Below, one piece after another: positions 46,789-58,098 of a stretch of DNA of 64,000 bases. This DNA is from Celoporthe dispersa (taxonomy: Eukaryota; Ascomycota; Sordariomycetes; Diaporthales; Cryphonectriaceae), in contig WAID01000007.1 in assembly GCA_016584495.1 (NCBI GenBank), positions 2,094,001 to 2,158,000 on the forward strand. The letters are read 5' to 3'. Under the pieces are notes generated by a model. That model ran no database searches, had not been told where the DNA came from, and saw only the letters and a list, made by a program, of their open reading frames with translations. The translations under genes and the position numbers were made by a program. Within the stretch, counting starts at the first letter, position 1, and each line of letters starts with the position of its first letter.

Positions 46789-48259
46789 CAATGGATCAAT
46801 ACAGACCTTTGGCAGAGTAATTCTCTGGGCTCTCGAACCGAGAGGAAACAAAGTGTTCTCGTCAACGCCCGCAGCGTACTGATACGGGCTTTGACTAATA
46901 GCCACGGCGACTGTGGTGCCCCAATTCCCGGAGGAACCGGCCAGATGGCTGTTCAGTAGCACGACCTCCGCGGAAACAGACTTAGTTCGGAGGGGGACAA
47001 GCTCTGGTATCGTCGAATCTTGCGTAGCCGACGTGTTCACAAGGCCACGTCTGCCTCTGTGGGATATGACTCTGGGCTGGAGCTGGCAAATCACATCCAC
47101 AGTAGATGAGCCTAGGAAACCAAGTTCGGGCGCAGGCTCATCTAGCATGGAGGAAATACCCGAGCGTTTTAAAAAGCTTGCACGCATGTGCACACTGGTG
47201 GCTGGTCTGGTCGATTATAGAGGCGATCTACCCCTCGGGCCGTCACGACTAGGACCAGTCGTCGGTTTCTAAAATAATGAATTAACCGGTCTGGGTTGTA
47301 CTACCATTTTGACTCATCTTTTGGCGTCGATGATCGTGGTGATATCGTCCTGTCCTCCTGAAGAGCAGGGGACAAGAACCATGTCTTCTTCGTTGCTAGG
47401 AGGCATCGCCTGTCCAAGAGGCCCAAACGAGTTGGGCTGAAGATCGTTTGGCGCAGACGTGGTGCTGTCAGAAGTGCTGGGCGTGTCGACTAGCCCTGAG
47501 CACGCCCCCAGCGAGGCTCTTTCCAACGCGTAGAATGAGAAATCACCTCCGTAGCTCTTTTCCTTCCAAAGTTGACCTGATTGCTTCGATCGCGCCGTCT
47601 TCTTCCTCCGCACCCCTCGTCACGTCCGCTGTCCATATCCATTTAACACGACCACGCCCCCATTCTTCCATCTTCTCACATCCCGCGAGACTCTTCAACC
47701 ATCCTTTCGTTTTTTTTTTTTCTTTTCTTTTTTTGTGTTTCCTTTTCCAAGAACATAGTCCCCAGTACAGTGCCTGGTTGAGGATCGAGTGGCCATATCT
47801 GCTTCCCGCCAGGCAGACCATCGATACTCTATCCAGCACGTCCATACTGGCACCTACGCTCGTTCCGCGTTCATCATCGTCAACAAGACCAGCAACAGAA
47901 TCAACGTCATCTTTTGAGACGCCCAGACAGTATTCTGATCTAGTTCCATCTGATCTGACAGTGACAACAAACAAAAGACCATCGGTATCTGACCCAGCCG
48001 CTCGGTGTTCACACTCGTTCAGACGGCAGCCAGCGACCGGACTGGACCCTCGTTCTTCTGAAGCCTATCGCATACACCCCCGACACTCGTCAAGATGGCT
48101 CAATCCTGGAGGCAACGTTACGGTCGATCGACCACACAAATTCAGCTCTCCAATTTTCGGACGGCAATTCTCCATCATGAGAGGGACAATAAGCCCTTCT
48201 ACAAACGCCCCAACTGGTTGACAGCCAGGTCTTCGACGTTAAACTGCCGGGTCCAAACC
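46789..48259. other. spacer downstream of RPB7, leader of the next gene
   Basis: 1.5 kb. On the minus strand 47613-47314 (99 codons) and 47193-46800 are open and look mildly protein-like, but there is no homology cue and the second runs antisense into RPB7. T-rich runs near 47710-47732 suggest promoter or leader sequence for the plus-strand gene at 48260. Confidence 0.4.
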
Positions 48260-49296
48260 ATGGGCCAAATCGATGAGGGGGTTGAGAAGTTTAGCAGCGA
48301 GTGTAGATTCGAGATCGAGGACGTCTTGACCGAGGCAGACGCCGGCCCTGGTGGCAAGTGGGAGCATCACATTCTCGAGACAAACGCGACCAAGAACGCA
48401 CACGTCCAGGCGTCCGACAAGGTCGTCGTGTCCGTGACGCTGAGGACTGAGCTTTTTGCCAAGGGCCATCCATACGAGGGCCCGTGGTCAGCTGATCTGC
48501 AATTCTTCGACTCCGACGGCGAAGAGCTCGACGAACCCAAGACGCGTCCCGCCCAGAACGAAGCCATCGCCAGTGTGGACCCTGCTGATGGTGCCCTGAC
48601 CGAGCACGTCGTCTCATCCTCCTCATCATCCTCGAACCGTAACAACCATGCTAACGGCAATGGTACCACCAACGGACGGAACAAGGAGAACGAGAACGGA
48701 AGTGCCCGCTCCTGCTTTGACGAGATGAAAACATCCGATGGCGACACCTTGAAGCACGACGCTCCCTCGTCCAACGGCAATGGTGATCGTGCCAAGGCGG
48801 AGGAGGCAGACAAAAAGAGCATCTCGAAACTGTTTAAGGACTTTCCAAATTGCATCACCAAGGTGACGCGCGTCGACGAGAACGATGATGCTGGATACAA
48901 CATGGCTGCCATCGCCAAGTCGGAGGAGTGGACAACCATCCCCAGCGACATCCTCCCACAGCGTATTCGTGAGTGGATTGCAGACTTGACGAGTGAGTGC
49001 TGGTACCCTAAATCTGCCCACTCCTCTCTTCTCTCTCCCCCCCTCCCCCCCTTTTTTCCTGGGGCCTTCTTTATGACGACGACTGACACTTGACATATAC
49101 AGTCAACCATGCCTTCATCCCTGGCAGCCATGCTTCGAGTGGCTCCTCATCCATATTGTCTGACTCACACCTCTGGCTGGCCATCACCCGGCAGAATGAG
49201 TTTGTCATCAACTCCCTAAACTGCACTGCCTGGTACAGAGCCTCTCCAAAGGAGCCTGAAGCAGCCTTGGGCAGGCCAGAGCCAACTGCGCAATAG
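48260..49296 (+). CDS. hypothetical acidic/Asn-Ser-rich protein, 2 exons
   Basis: Not recognised. Exons 48260-48992 and 49103-49296 (intron 110 nt, clear GTGAGT donor and pyrimidine-rich tract) give 308 residues. The start at 48260 sits in an ideal context (ACCATGG); an in-frame ATG at 48095 would add 55 residues. Residues 1-95 (MGQIDEGVEKFSSECRFEIE onward) look like a folded beta-rich domain. The middle (about 110-190) is a low-complexity linker with Ser and Asn/Gly runs, and residues 190-245 look folded again (KLFKDFPNCITKVTRVDEND). After the stop the same frame stays open, apart from two TAG codons, as far as 50124, so the real 3' end may lie further on or the gene may be broken. Confidence 0.55.
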
Positions 49297-50831
49297 GATT
49301 CCGCACTGTGTGAGGTGCCCTCTGTGGAGAACCCATGGAGGAGGAGGAGGCTGGAGAAGAGGGCAGCCAGACAGAGACGTGCCTACACTATCCAGCACCA
49401 TCACCACAAGCAGGAGACCTTGTTCCCGGATGCTCCTCGGCGGAATCAAAGGACAAGGCTTCTGCAGAAGTGTGTCTGGGTGTTCTCGCAGCATCCAGAT
49501 GGCACCAACTTGGGTCCACAGATTGTGGTGACTGAGCCAGGTGGTGCTAGCCATTATCTGGTTGAACCAGAAATTTTTGCAACACAGCTTGACTAGTGCG
49601 GCGAGCAGCAATTTGCATACACGACGAGAAGAAGAAAGGTGCCCAAGCAACCAAGGCTCAACAGAGCCATCCTCGAGAAGGTGGGGGGTTTTTTCAACGA
49701 CGAGTGTGACAGCTATGACGGCGGAAGGAAGGCCTTTGCTACTTCTCAAGCTTTTGCAGCAACGCCACTGGAGTGGCCTTCCAGCATGGAGGGAGATGAG
49801 AAAATTGCAGAAATGATCCTGGGTACTACTTCATGTGCAGCTTGTGCTGTGGTACCACTGAGGTGGTCTTCCAGGCTGAGGGGAGGCATTGCCCAGAAGT
49901 GGAAGAAGAGGGGCCCCAGAGCTATGCTCCCATGGTTCCACACTGACGAGGGCAGTCTGTTCTTGGAGGAATTGGAGGAGCTGGAGGAGACGTCCCTCTT
50001 GGGATCTGCGTCTGCCCGGCAGAGCTGTCATCAAGAGCAAGTTGTGCAAGAGCTCTTTGGGCTTTGGGGTGTGATGCGGGCCATTGCAGCGTGCTGTAGC
50101 CCCTTGGGGAGGGGGAAACATTAGCGCAGGGAGCCCAGGGATTGGGAAAAACAACCAGCAGCGCATTGGCATACTGTACAGAATAATTGCTTGTATGATA
50201 GAGAGGTCATGACACAATCCAAGGCCAAAATTGATGCATCAAACATTGTTGGTTTCCCCTTGCCTGGAATCTGGAGCTGTGATTATTAAACATGCCTGGA
50301 CCAGACCTAAGACTAGCCCAGCCTCGGCCCCAAGCAACACTCTCTCGTCCAGGCATTTGTTTTTCTGATTAGATGAACATCTCCCCACAATGCCTAGCTT
50401 CAAGCACCTTGTCTAACGCCCTTGAGCGGGTTTGTGTAACACAGGCTCAAACAAAGATACCTTTAGGATCACGTCTACACCACAGCGTGGTGGCGTGGCT
50501 TCAAGCCCTAACACTCAGCTGCTATATGTGGATCTAGAGGGAAGCAGAGAGATGATGGATGACATTTAGCAATCTTCCTTGCAGATTGACAAATTGCTCT
50601 CTTGTGACAGAGGACCTGTTTTTCCAAACGAAAAAGCTGTTCTCGGGTGTGATGATTTATCAGTCAAACACTCCCCCAAGGTTTTTTTTTTCTTTTCCTC
50701 CCCTGAGTCTTGGTTCCCAGGCGACTTGGGACTCCAGACTATATTTCCTCTCTCTCCTCTGAAAAAAATAAAAAAATAAAAAATCATTACTGTGTATCGA
50801 GACATTTCCCAGCTGCGGATACCTGCCCAGG
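49297..50831. other. region with unexplained open frames, then spacer before the MFS gene
   Basis: The plus-strand frame continuing from the preceding gene is open from 49297 to 49593 and from 49597 to 50121, broken only by TAG at 49594-49596. The sequence between includes KCVWVFSQHPDGTNLGPQIV and a Glu/Leu repeat ELEELEE. A 177-codon antisense frame overlaps. No domain is recognisable on either strand. From 50125 to 50831 nothing is supported; a T9 run lies near 50683. Confidence 0.35.
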
Positions 50832-52587
50832 ATGGATGTCCAGACCACAGGAAAGCATCTCTCGAGTGAAACCGGAGAGAACCTGGCACCACCAGATCTG
50901 TCCGACGATACTACCACGATCATGGCAGCCGCCTCGGACACGGATAAGGATGCTGTGGTCGAGGGGGACACGGCAGATGTCCAGGCGGGTACTACCAGTG
51001 CCGATGAGAAGACCCGGTCGCTTGATGGCAACGACACGTGGGACTGGGATACGGACCCAGAGAACCCGTACAACTGGTCTGGGAGGAAGAAGTGGGCTCA
51101 GGTGGCCATGATCTCGTCCTTTGCCATAGTCGCGTGAGTACAGCCGGTGCCTGGGTGGCCTGCCTGCCTGCCTGCCTGCCTGGGGTTAGAGGAGGACCTG
51201 TCTGACCAGTCTCCAGCTCCCTAGGAACGTCCATCATGGCCCCCGCGACGACGCAGCTGCAGGAGGAATTTGGCATCACACTCACACAGAGCATCGTCCC
51301 CCTGTCGCTATACACCTTTGCGCTTGCCCTGGGCCCGGTGCTGGGCGGACCGCTCTCCGAGACCGTGGGCAGGTATTCTACGTTTATCGGCCTGGGGACC
51401 CTGGGGCGCTGTTCACGCTCGGCGCGGGGCTCGTCCATGACTTTGCAGGACTGTGCATCCTGCGCTTCCTGGCGGGCTTCTGCTTCGGGCCGTCTCTCGC
51501 GGTGTCTGCCGGGCTGCTCAACGACGTTTTTCAAACCGGTGCAGAGGGGTCCGCCCTCTGCGCTGTTCGTACTGATGCCCTTCCTGGGGCCCGGAATAGC
51601 GTGAGTCTCGCCCTCCCACTGCGTTTCCCCCCGCCACCTCAGGCCCGGGTCTTGAGAGCGATGCAAGGCTGACACGCCAGCGGTGGCTGCAGGCCTCTGA
51701 TCGGGGCCTTCGTCGTGAACAGAAAAGGCTGGCGCTGGACACAGTGGACGATGCTCTTCTTCTTCGTCCAGGCGCTCCTCGTCGGGGTGGTCTTCGGGCG
51801 GGAGACCTACGCGCCCGTCCTGAAGCGGCGCAGGGCAGAGAGGCTAGGCCTCCCGCAGCCGCCGGCTGCACCCGTCTGGAAACAGGTCCAGGTGTTCATC
51901 GTGATCGCGCTCGTCCGGCCCGTCATGATGCTGCTGACGGAGCCCATCGTCACCTTCATCTGCCTGTACGTCGCGTGCGAGTTCGCCACGCTCTTCTGCT
52001 TCTTCGCGTCCGTGCCGTACGTCTTCGAGGGCGTGTACCGCTTTGGCATCGAGAGCACGGGCCTGGTCTACATCAGCATCGTCGCCGGCTGCCTCCTCGG
52101 CTTCGTGACGATCGTCCTGTGCGACATCTTCTTCTACAGGCCGCAGATCCCAAGACACCCACCGCACCAGGTACCCCCCGAGTGGCGCCTCGTGCCGGCC
52201 ATGATAGGCAGCCTGGGGATCCCGCTGGGCGTCTTCTGGTTCGGCTGGACTGCGCGGCCGGACATTCACTGGGCGAGCCCTGCCGTAGCCATCATGCCGT
52301 TCGCGTGGGGCAACATGTGCCTCTTCGTGACGACGATGCAGTACCTCGTCGATACCTACCACGGGACGACGGTGGCGTCGGCTGCCAGCGCCAACAGCCT
52401 GGCGCGGTACGGGCTGGCGGGGGCGTTCCCGCTGTTCACGATACAGATGTACGAGCGCCTCGGGATCGGGTGGGCGAGCTCGCTCCTTGGGTTCATCGCC
52501 GTGGCGCTGCTTCCCGTGCCGTGGGTGCTATTTCGGTATGGCAAGCGGATTCGGGCCCGGAGCAGGTACATGACTGCGTCGTGGTGA
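50832..52587 (+). CDS. MFS drug:H+ antiporter (DHA1 type), 3 exons, two compensating indels
   Basis: Plasma-membrane 12-helix major facilitator, of the fungal DHA1 multidrug/polyamine group, probably exporting small toxic or metabolic compounds by proton antiport. Exons 50832-51133, 51217-51600 and 51693-52587 give 526 residues. The long polar N-terminus ends in DPENPYNWSGRKKW, a hallmark of this group, followed by SLGTSIMAPATTQLQ and GPLSETVGR (motif A region). In exon 2 the residues GALFTLGAGLVHDFAGLCIL to LLNDVF lie in another frame: a G is missing in the run at 51403-51406, and a T is extra in the run at 51527-51531. The two cancel, so an automatic translation looks intact but is wrong over about 42 residues (TM3-TM4). 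Substrate unknown; no biosynthetic genes adjoin it. Confidence 0.9.
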
Positions 52588-53314
52588 GGGGTGAAGATGG
52601 AGGTGGAAGGTGAGGATGGAGGTTTCTTTGTAAGGAAGGTACTTGGTACTTAATTACTTAGTAGTCACGATCCTCTCCTGCGGTGGAGACACAGTCTAGA
52701 TCTGGGGCTTGGTCCCAAGGGGGTTTTTGGTGAATAACGTTGTGGCTCCATGGTTCGGTAGAATGTAACTGTACAACCTGGTCTTCCCTCTTCGTCCTCG
52801 TCCTGTCTTTGTCAGATTTATTTTTATCTCTTTTTTATCTATTTATTCCTAAAATAGTGACCAGAGAAGGCGGATGGTTTGTCACCAATGAGAGAGAGAG
52901 AGAGAGTGTGTGTGTGTGTGAGTAGGGTTAGGGTTATAAGCCCAGCCAAGGTACCTCTGACTGTGTAAAAAGCAGGTACTCAAGTACTTACATGATACTT
53001 AAGTAGATAGTCACTTCCAGTTGTTACCTTGGGGAGCTTGTTGGGGGAAAGCAGTTACTCCTCGCGCCTGTCACAAGGTTCCCCTTAATTTTCTTCATAC
53101 AGACTGCATGATTGGGTGCTACATCTGAAGATTTGTCTATATAAATATTCTGTCCAGCAGCACCTTGCAGGTTGCATTAGAGCCCCGAAAAAGGGGCCAG
53201 GCCTGGCTGGACTTACGATACTTACTTACACCAAAACTCGCATTTACCTTCACGCTCTGGCTCTTCCGATCATCTACCTCCTACCAGGAGAGGAAGAGGG
53301 CTGAGGCACATGAG
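52588..53314. other. spacer between MFS and the F-box-like gene
   Basis: About 730 bp. Contains an AG/TG compound microsatellite (52890-52920) immediately followed by two TTAGGG-type units, and GTAC/CTTAAG-rich sequence near 52640-52660 and 52970-53010. Probable promoter of the gene at 53315. Confidence 0.5.
52890..52940. repeat. (AG)n(TG)n microsatellite followed by GGGTTAGGGTTA
   Basis: AG units switch to TG units and then to a short stretch containing two copies of the TTAGGG telomere-type hexamer. Two copies only, so this is an interstitial telomere-like motif at most. Confidence 0.8.
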
Positions 53315-54321
53315 ATGGCCCAGGTCCCAGGTCTGCCTCTGGAGGTCATCCTCTGCATCGTCGACAGGCTGGTGGACAACCCCCGCGGCATCCTCAAGCC
53401 GGCCCACCCAGCGACCAGGACGCTCCTCTCGTTCACACGGGTCTGCAGGGGAACATACCATGTGGCGTCGAACCACCTCCGGAGGCACTGCGTCTACATA
53501 AACTCCAGGCGGCGGCTGGACCAGCTCCTGTACTGCATCGAGGCCACCCGCGACCGGACCAGGAGCAGCGCGGACGACGATGACGGCGGCGGGAGGGCCC
53601 TCAAGCCCATCACGGCCCTGTACCTCGCACCCTTCGACCGGAGCACCGCAAACGACGCAGCGACTGTGCAGAAGATTGCCACGCTGTTCGGCCGTGTGAA
53701 AACCACGCTCACGCGCCTGGTGATGGACATGCCGCTGCACAGCATACATTCGAGCTGGGACGAGGTTGGTGTGCGGCGGATGCTGCGAGAGGCCTTCCTC
53801 GCGCTCCCGGCCCTCGAGGAGCTGGTGAGCCTGCGCGACGAGCTGTTCCTGCACACGATGGAGCTGAGCGAGGAGGAGGATGACGACGTCCCCGAGCCCG
53901 AGCCGTGGCGGCTATGGCCGCGGCTGAGGAGGCTCGCGCTGGACAGGGTGGACGCGGACGATAAGTTCTGGGAGGCGGTGCGGGCCGCGGCGGCGTTGGA
54001 GCAGGTGGTGCTCACGCGGGCGGGCTTGCTGGAAGAGGTGTGTATGAAGAGCGCGTACCTGGGCCCCCACCGCGGCGGCGGAGACGCGGGGGGCAAGGCG
54101 GACCCCCGAGACCGCTGCGGGTCGTGCTGGTGGACGTATCCACGGAGCACCCGGACAAGCTGGCCGGGGAATCGAGGTGGGGGCAGCTCGACCCTGGCAA
54201 CCTGATGGACGTCGTGACCTACGACGTGCCGGTGAGCTTCTACGGCGACGAGAGCCACCCTGAGCTGTGTAGGGAATGGACCAAGGCGGCGGCGCTGAGG
54301 GGCGAGATCTGGAGCTGGTAG
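53315..54321 (+). CDS. F-box/LRR-like hypothetical protein, frameshifted
   Basis: Single exon starting MAQVPGLPLEVILCIVDRLV, which resembles an F-box (LPxEVLxxIxxxL), though the motif is weak. A Leu-patterned region follows (LLSFTRVCRGTYHVASNHLR; ALPALEELVSLRDELF; LWPRLRRLALDRVDADDKFW) consistent with leucine-rich or F-box-associated sequence. Such proteins usually act as SCF ubiquitin-ligase adaptors, but the target is unknown. After SAYLGPHRGGG the frame must change: adding one base in the run C5 at 54103-54107 (or in the G6 at 54088-54093) joins the first frame to PLRVVLVDVSTEHPDKLAGE and a stop at 54319-54321, for about 335 residues. As given, the first frame ends at 54205. An in-frame ATG at 53165 would add 50 residues and is less likely. 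Confidence 0.6.
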
Positions 54322-55570
54322 TGGGCCCAGGGACAGCAGGTAAACACACACACACAATCAGAATGCTATGAAGTGATAATGGTCCCATCGTATTTTTGTG
54401 TAAAGAAGGTACAACTTTCGTGGGTGTCTCCAGATGTAGGCTTGCAGTGCTGCGGTGGACTCTCCCAGCAGAGAAGGCCGCCTTCGCCTGTTCACATGAT
54501 ATCGAGGTAATGCGACCAGGAATTGGTAAGTAACAGGAGAGAAAACGACATGTTATTTTGAAAGGGCTTAAGTATTATTTATATCAATGTTGGCTTGTGG
54601 GCTCACTGCTGGTGGATTTTGGACATTCTCTGACCAAGTATGTATGCAACTCATCAGAGCAAGTAGTAATCTCTATTGAAAGGCTGCCTAGTGCTCGTAG
54701 TTTGAACTATAGCCTGCAGCGTTCAAGCATAGTCAATTAATTCAGTTGGTCGATGATGGAAACCCGGGTTCATGTATGTACCGAATGGCCGACGGCGGCC
54801 CCGCTCTTTTTTCTTTTTTCTTTTTTTTTTTTTTGAACAGGAGAAGAAATGAAATGTACAGGCCCATGCCGTAACATTTGCGTCACATTGCCGTCCCTCC
54901 TCCCCACATATCCACTGAGCATATTAATTTACTTACTTACTACCATAGTACGTACTATGTACTATGGTACAGTACCAAGAGCGCCTTGTTTACTGCCCCA
55001 GGATTCTGGATCGTGTCTGCTTGTTCCAATTGACGCAGCAGCCACTGCAATACCCCACGACGACAAGGCCGCTGCTCTCTTACCAGGCATATCCTCCTCC
55101 TGTTTCTACTCCTACAAGGCCTAAAAGAATATCCCGGCTTATATACCCTCGGAAGACAAGCCCGCAACGACGGACCTGCCTCCCCTGTCCTCCGAATCCA
55201 ACTACTTACACACGGTACTTTCCAGACTGACTCGCTCGCTCCAATGCCCACATGAAAACTGCCGTGAGAGGAGCAGAAGGTGGTCTTGTCGTCTTCGGCC
55301 GAGCAGCGACCTCACAGCAGAGCTGCAGAGCGAGCCGCAGCAGCAACCTCCTCCTACTCCGCCTCCGTCTCCTCTCCCGCCACGCGAACCATTGACGACG
55401 ACTCCGACTCCTCCACCACCACCTCCTCCGACTCCTCCTCCCGAGATCCACGAGACAGCGCAAGCCCAGCCAGCGGGCAGGGCTCCGAGGACGCAACGCC
55501 CAAGACACACATACATATACATTCTCTCCGGCCGAACGATCCCGTCCCCCTCCTCCCGTCCCGCGAGGCC
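54322..55570. other. spacer and leader upstream of the UBP16-like gene
   Basis: Contains a T-rich run (54806-54833) and a palindromic cluster of GTAC/TAGTA words at 54943-54973. The 300 bp before the ATG at 55571 are open in frame and Ser/Thr/Asp-rich but have no in-frame ATG, so they are read as leader. Confidence 0.5.
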
Positions 55571-57527
55571 ATGCCGGAGAAGCCCCTCACCGTCGCCGCC
55601 TACGCGGCAGGGGGCCTCTCTGGCCGCCGCGACGCTGATCTACGTCTTCGCCCCCACCTACTTCCTCGACAGCGACCCGCCCGGCCCCTCTACCCCGGGA
55701 ACCAGCTTCCTGAAGGGCGGCAGCGGCCGCAGGAAGGGCGTCGTCGGGCTAGTCAACCCGGCCAACGACTGCTTCATCAACTCCATCCTGCAGGCCCTCG
55801 CCGGCCTGGGCGACCTGCGCGTGTACCTGATCCGGGAGATGCACAGGCGGAACGTCGGGGGCTGGTCGGCCTACACGGTCACCGTGCCTGAGGACTGGAA
55901 GAGGACGGCGCCGGCGGCGCGAGGGCCGCCCCCGTGAAGAGGGTCCTCATCGCCGGCCAGCAGAGGGGGCTCGTCACGCAGGGCCTGAAGGAGATGCTCG
56001 ACCAGCTGAACGAGAGGCCCATCTACAAGAAGACCATCAGCGCCGCCCCCTTCGTAGCCGTGCTGGAGGGCGCCTTCAGGCAGAACATAAGCAGGCAGCA
56101 GCACGACGCCCAGGAGTTCCTACAGATCGTCGTCGAGAGGCTCTGCGACGAGTACCACGCCGGCCACAGGGCGCGCAGGTATGCCGAGTGGAGGGCCAGC
56201 CAGGAGAGAGCGGGTGATGGCGGCGATGACGGCGGCGGCGGCGGCGGCGACGACGACGAAGGCGATAACAATGCTGTGCAGGAGAGGCTGGCCGCGCTGG
56301 CCGTCCAGGATCACGACAGGAACCCGGCGGCGGACGGTGCTCGCGGGCCTGCTACAGCGGTCGCCCCTAGCGAGGAGGAAGAGGAAGAGGGATTTCCCAT
56401 GGAGGGCGTCACCGAGTCACAGATCGAGTGCCTGAGCTGTGGCTTCAAGCCCAAGCCGAGCAGGTCGCGGTTCTGCACCCTGACGCTGTCGGTCCCCGTC
56501 GGCGCGACATCCACCACCCTGAACGCGTGCTTCGACGGCATGTTCAAGACAGAGCACATAGACGACTATAAGTGCGAGAAGTGCAGGCTGGTGCACGCAC
56601 AGGAGATATTCAGGGCCCAGCTGGCGAGGTCGACGTCGGGAGAGGCCAAGGCGCACGCGCAGACATCGCTGGACAAGCTGCAGCACGCGATAGAGACGGA
56701 CCCAGAGTCACCCCCAGAGGACGTCCCCCTGCCCGACAGCAAGCACGCGCCGAGGCGCAGGATCGCAAGACACACCAGGGTCACGCGCTTCCCCAAGATC
56801 CTGGCCATCCACCTGAGCCGGTCCATCTACGCGGGACAGGCGCTCAAGAACTCGGCCAAGGTCGCGTTCCCCGAGAGGCTGCCGCTGGGGGGCCTGCTGC
56901 TGCGGAGGAACTACAAGCTGCTCGGCGTCGTCGCCCACAAGGGGAGGTCACCAGAGCGGCCACTACGAGTCGTTCAGGAGACAGAATGTCTACCCTCCTT
57001 ATTCCAACCCCACCACCTTCCAGCCGTCTGGCGTCTACAGCAAGACGGCAAGCCCGCAATCCACGCCACAGATACAGCCGACCTCACAGTTCTCGGGGAA
57101 CGGCACGCCCCTGACCGCGACGCCGTCCATGCTGTCGCCGGCGTCGACCTCCACGCCGTCGCTGGACACCACGCTCCAGGAAAACGCCAGCCGTCGCGGC
57201 TCCCCTGCCCTGAACGGCGCGAGGCGCGACCACACCGCCGCCGCCACGAGCAAGGAGAAGGATTCAGACAGCAACAGCATCCGGTCGATAGCAGCCTCGG
57301 CCAAGTCGACGCTCTCCAAGATGTCACCGTCGCGACACGGCAGCAACAGCGGCAGCCAGAACGGCACGGCGGCGGCGCTCAGGCCGGCGGCCAGGAAGCG
57401 CAGGGTGCACGACAAGTGGTGGCGCATCAGCGACGACAAGATCAAGGAGGCCAGCACGCGGGAGCTGCTGGGCATGCAGCGCGAGGTGTACCTCCTGTTC
57501 TACGAGATCGAGCGGGACGGGCAGTAG
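55571..57527 (+). CDS. membrane-anchored ubiquitin-specific protease (UBP16-like), three indels
   Basis: Deubiquitinating cysteine protease of the USP family. An N-terminal transmembrane helix (AAYAAGASLAAATLIYVFAP, residues about 10-28) suggests anchoring in the mitochondrial outer membrane as in yeast Ubp16. The Cys box is GLVNPANDCFINSILQAL (Cys67) and the His box GGHQSGHYESFRR (about residue 460). A zinc-ribbon-like pair (ECLSC, CEKC) lies between them and DKWWRISDDKI is at the C-terminal end of the catalytic core. A long Gly/Asp/Glu insertion (about 200-260) and a Ser/Thr-rich insert after the His box are fungal-type additions. The frame breaks three times: extra G at 55610-55614, missing C at 55929-55933, extra G at 56941-56944. 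Corrected length is about 651 residues with no intron. Confidence 0.88.
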
Positions 57528-57871
57528 CAGGGCCGGACCGCGGTGCACTCGGGCGGGACGGAGAGGAAGAAGAGGCGGCGCGCTCGAGGGGGCCGGGCGG
57601 ACAGTCCTGACAGCGAGACGTGCCTGATGATCGGGACCTATAGGGACGGGGACGATGGCGACGACGACGACGTAGATGAGGCGGAGGGTGCTGGTGCTGG
57701 TGATGGCGAGCCGGGGGGCGAGGGTGCCTCTTCCGTGTCCGGGCGTGGACGGCCAGGTTCATCCAACCCAGGCGATGTGGCATCGGGCTGGCCTGGACTG
57801 GCCTCAACGACCTTCATTACAGTCCGTTGCATTGAGCGGCGTTCTTGTGCATAGAGAAGAAAGAAAGAAGA

Positions 57872-57885
57872 GGGGGGGGGGGGGG
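57872..57885. repeat. G14 homopolymer run
   Basis: Uninterrupted G run just downstream of the UBP16-like gene; the run length is likely uncertain in this assembly. Confidence 0.8.
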
Positions 57886-58060
57886 TGGAGACGGGAAACC
57901 AAAAAACACACCAGCATATAGGCGACGCATTAGACGGATAGAGAAGTATCAAGAGTCCTTTTTGACCGCTCGTGTTGCCTACGGGTCTTCACGCCCAGAT
58001 AGGCGAAAGCTGGGGCTTGAGCGGGCACGAGCACGGGGGGAGATCTTCAAGGTACATTCG

Positions 58061-58098
58061 TATATATACATATACATATATATATATATATATTCATA
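58061..58098. repeat. TA-rich microsatellite
   Basis: TATATA/CATATA units in noncoding DNA. Confidence 0.8.

Noticed and set aside
46375..47193. 272-codon minus-strand frame
   Set aside because: Half of it is antisense to conserved RPB7 exons; the rest has no recognisable domain.
47314..47613. 99-codon minus-strand frame with Ser/Thr/Asp-rich sequence
   Set aside because: Mildly protein-like but without homology, signal or clear splice partner; kept only as a note in the spacer entry.
55280..55570. In-frame extension upstream of the UBP16-like ATG
   Set aside because: Open but lacks an in-frame ATG; would place 97 low-complexity residues before the transmembrane anchor.
26702..56944. Programmed ribosomal frameshifting as the cause of the frame breaks
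   Set aside because: The sites go in both directions, share no slippery heptamer or structure, and occur in unrelated housekeeping genes. Sequencing error is simpler.
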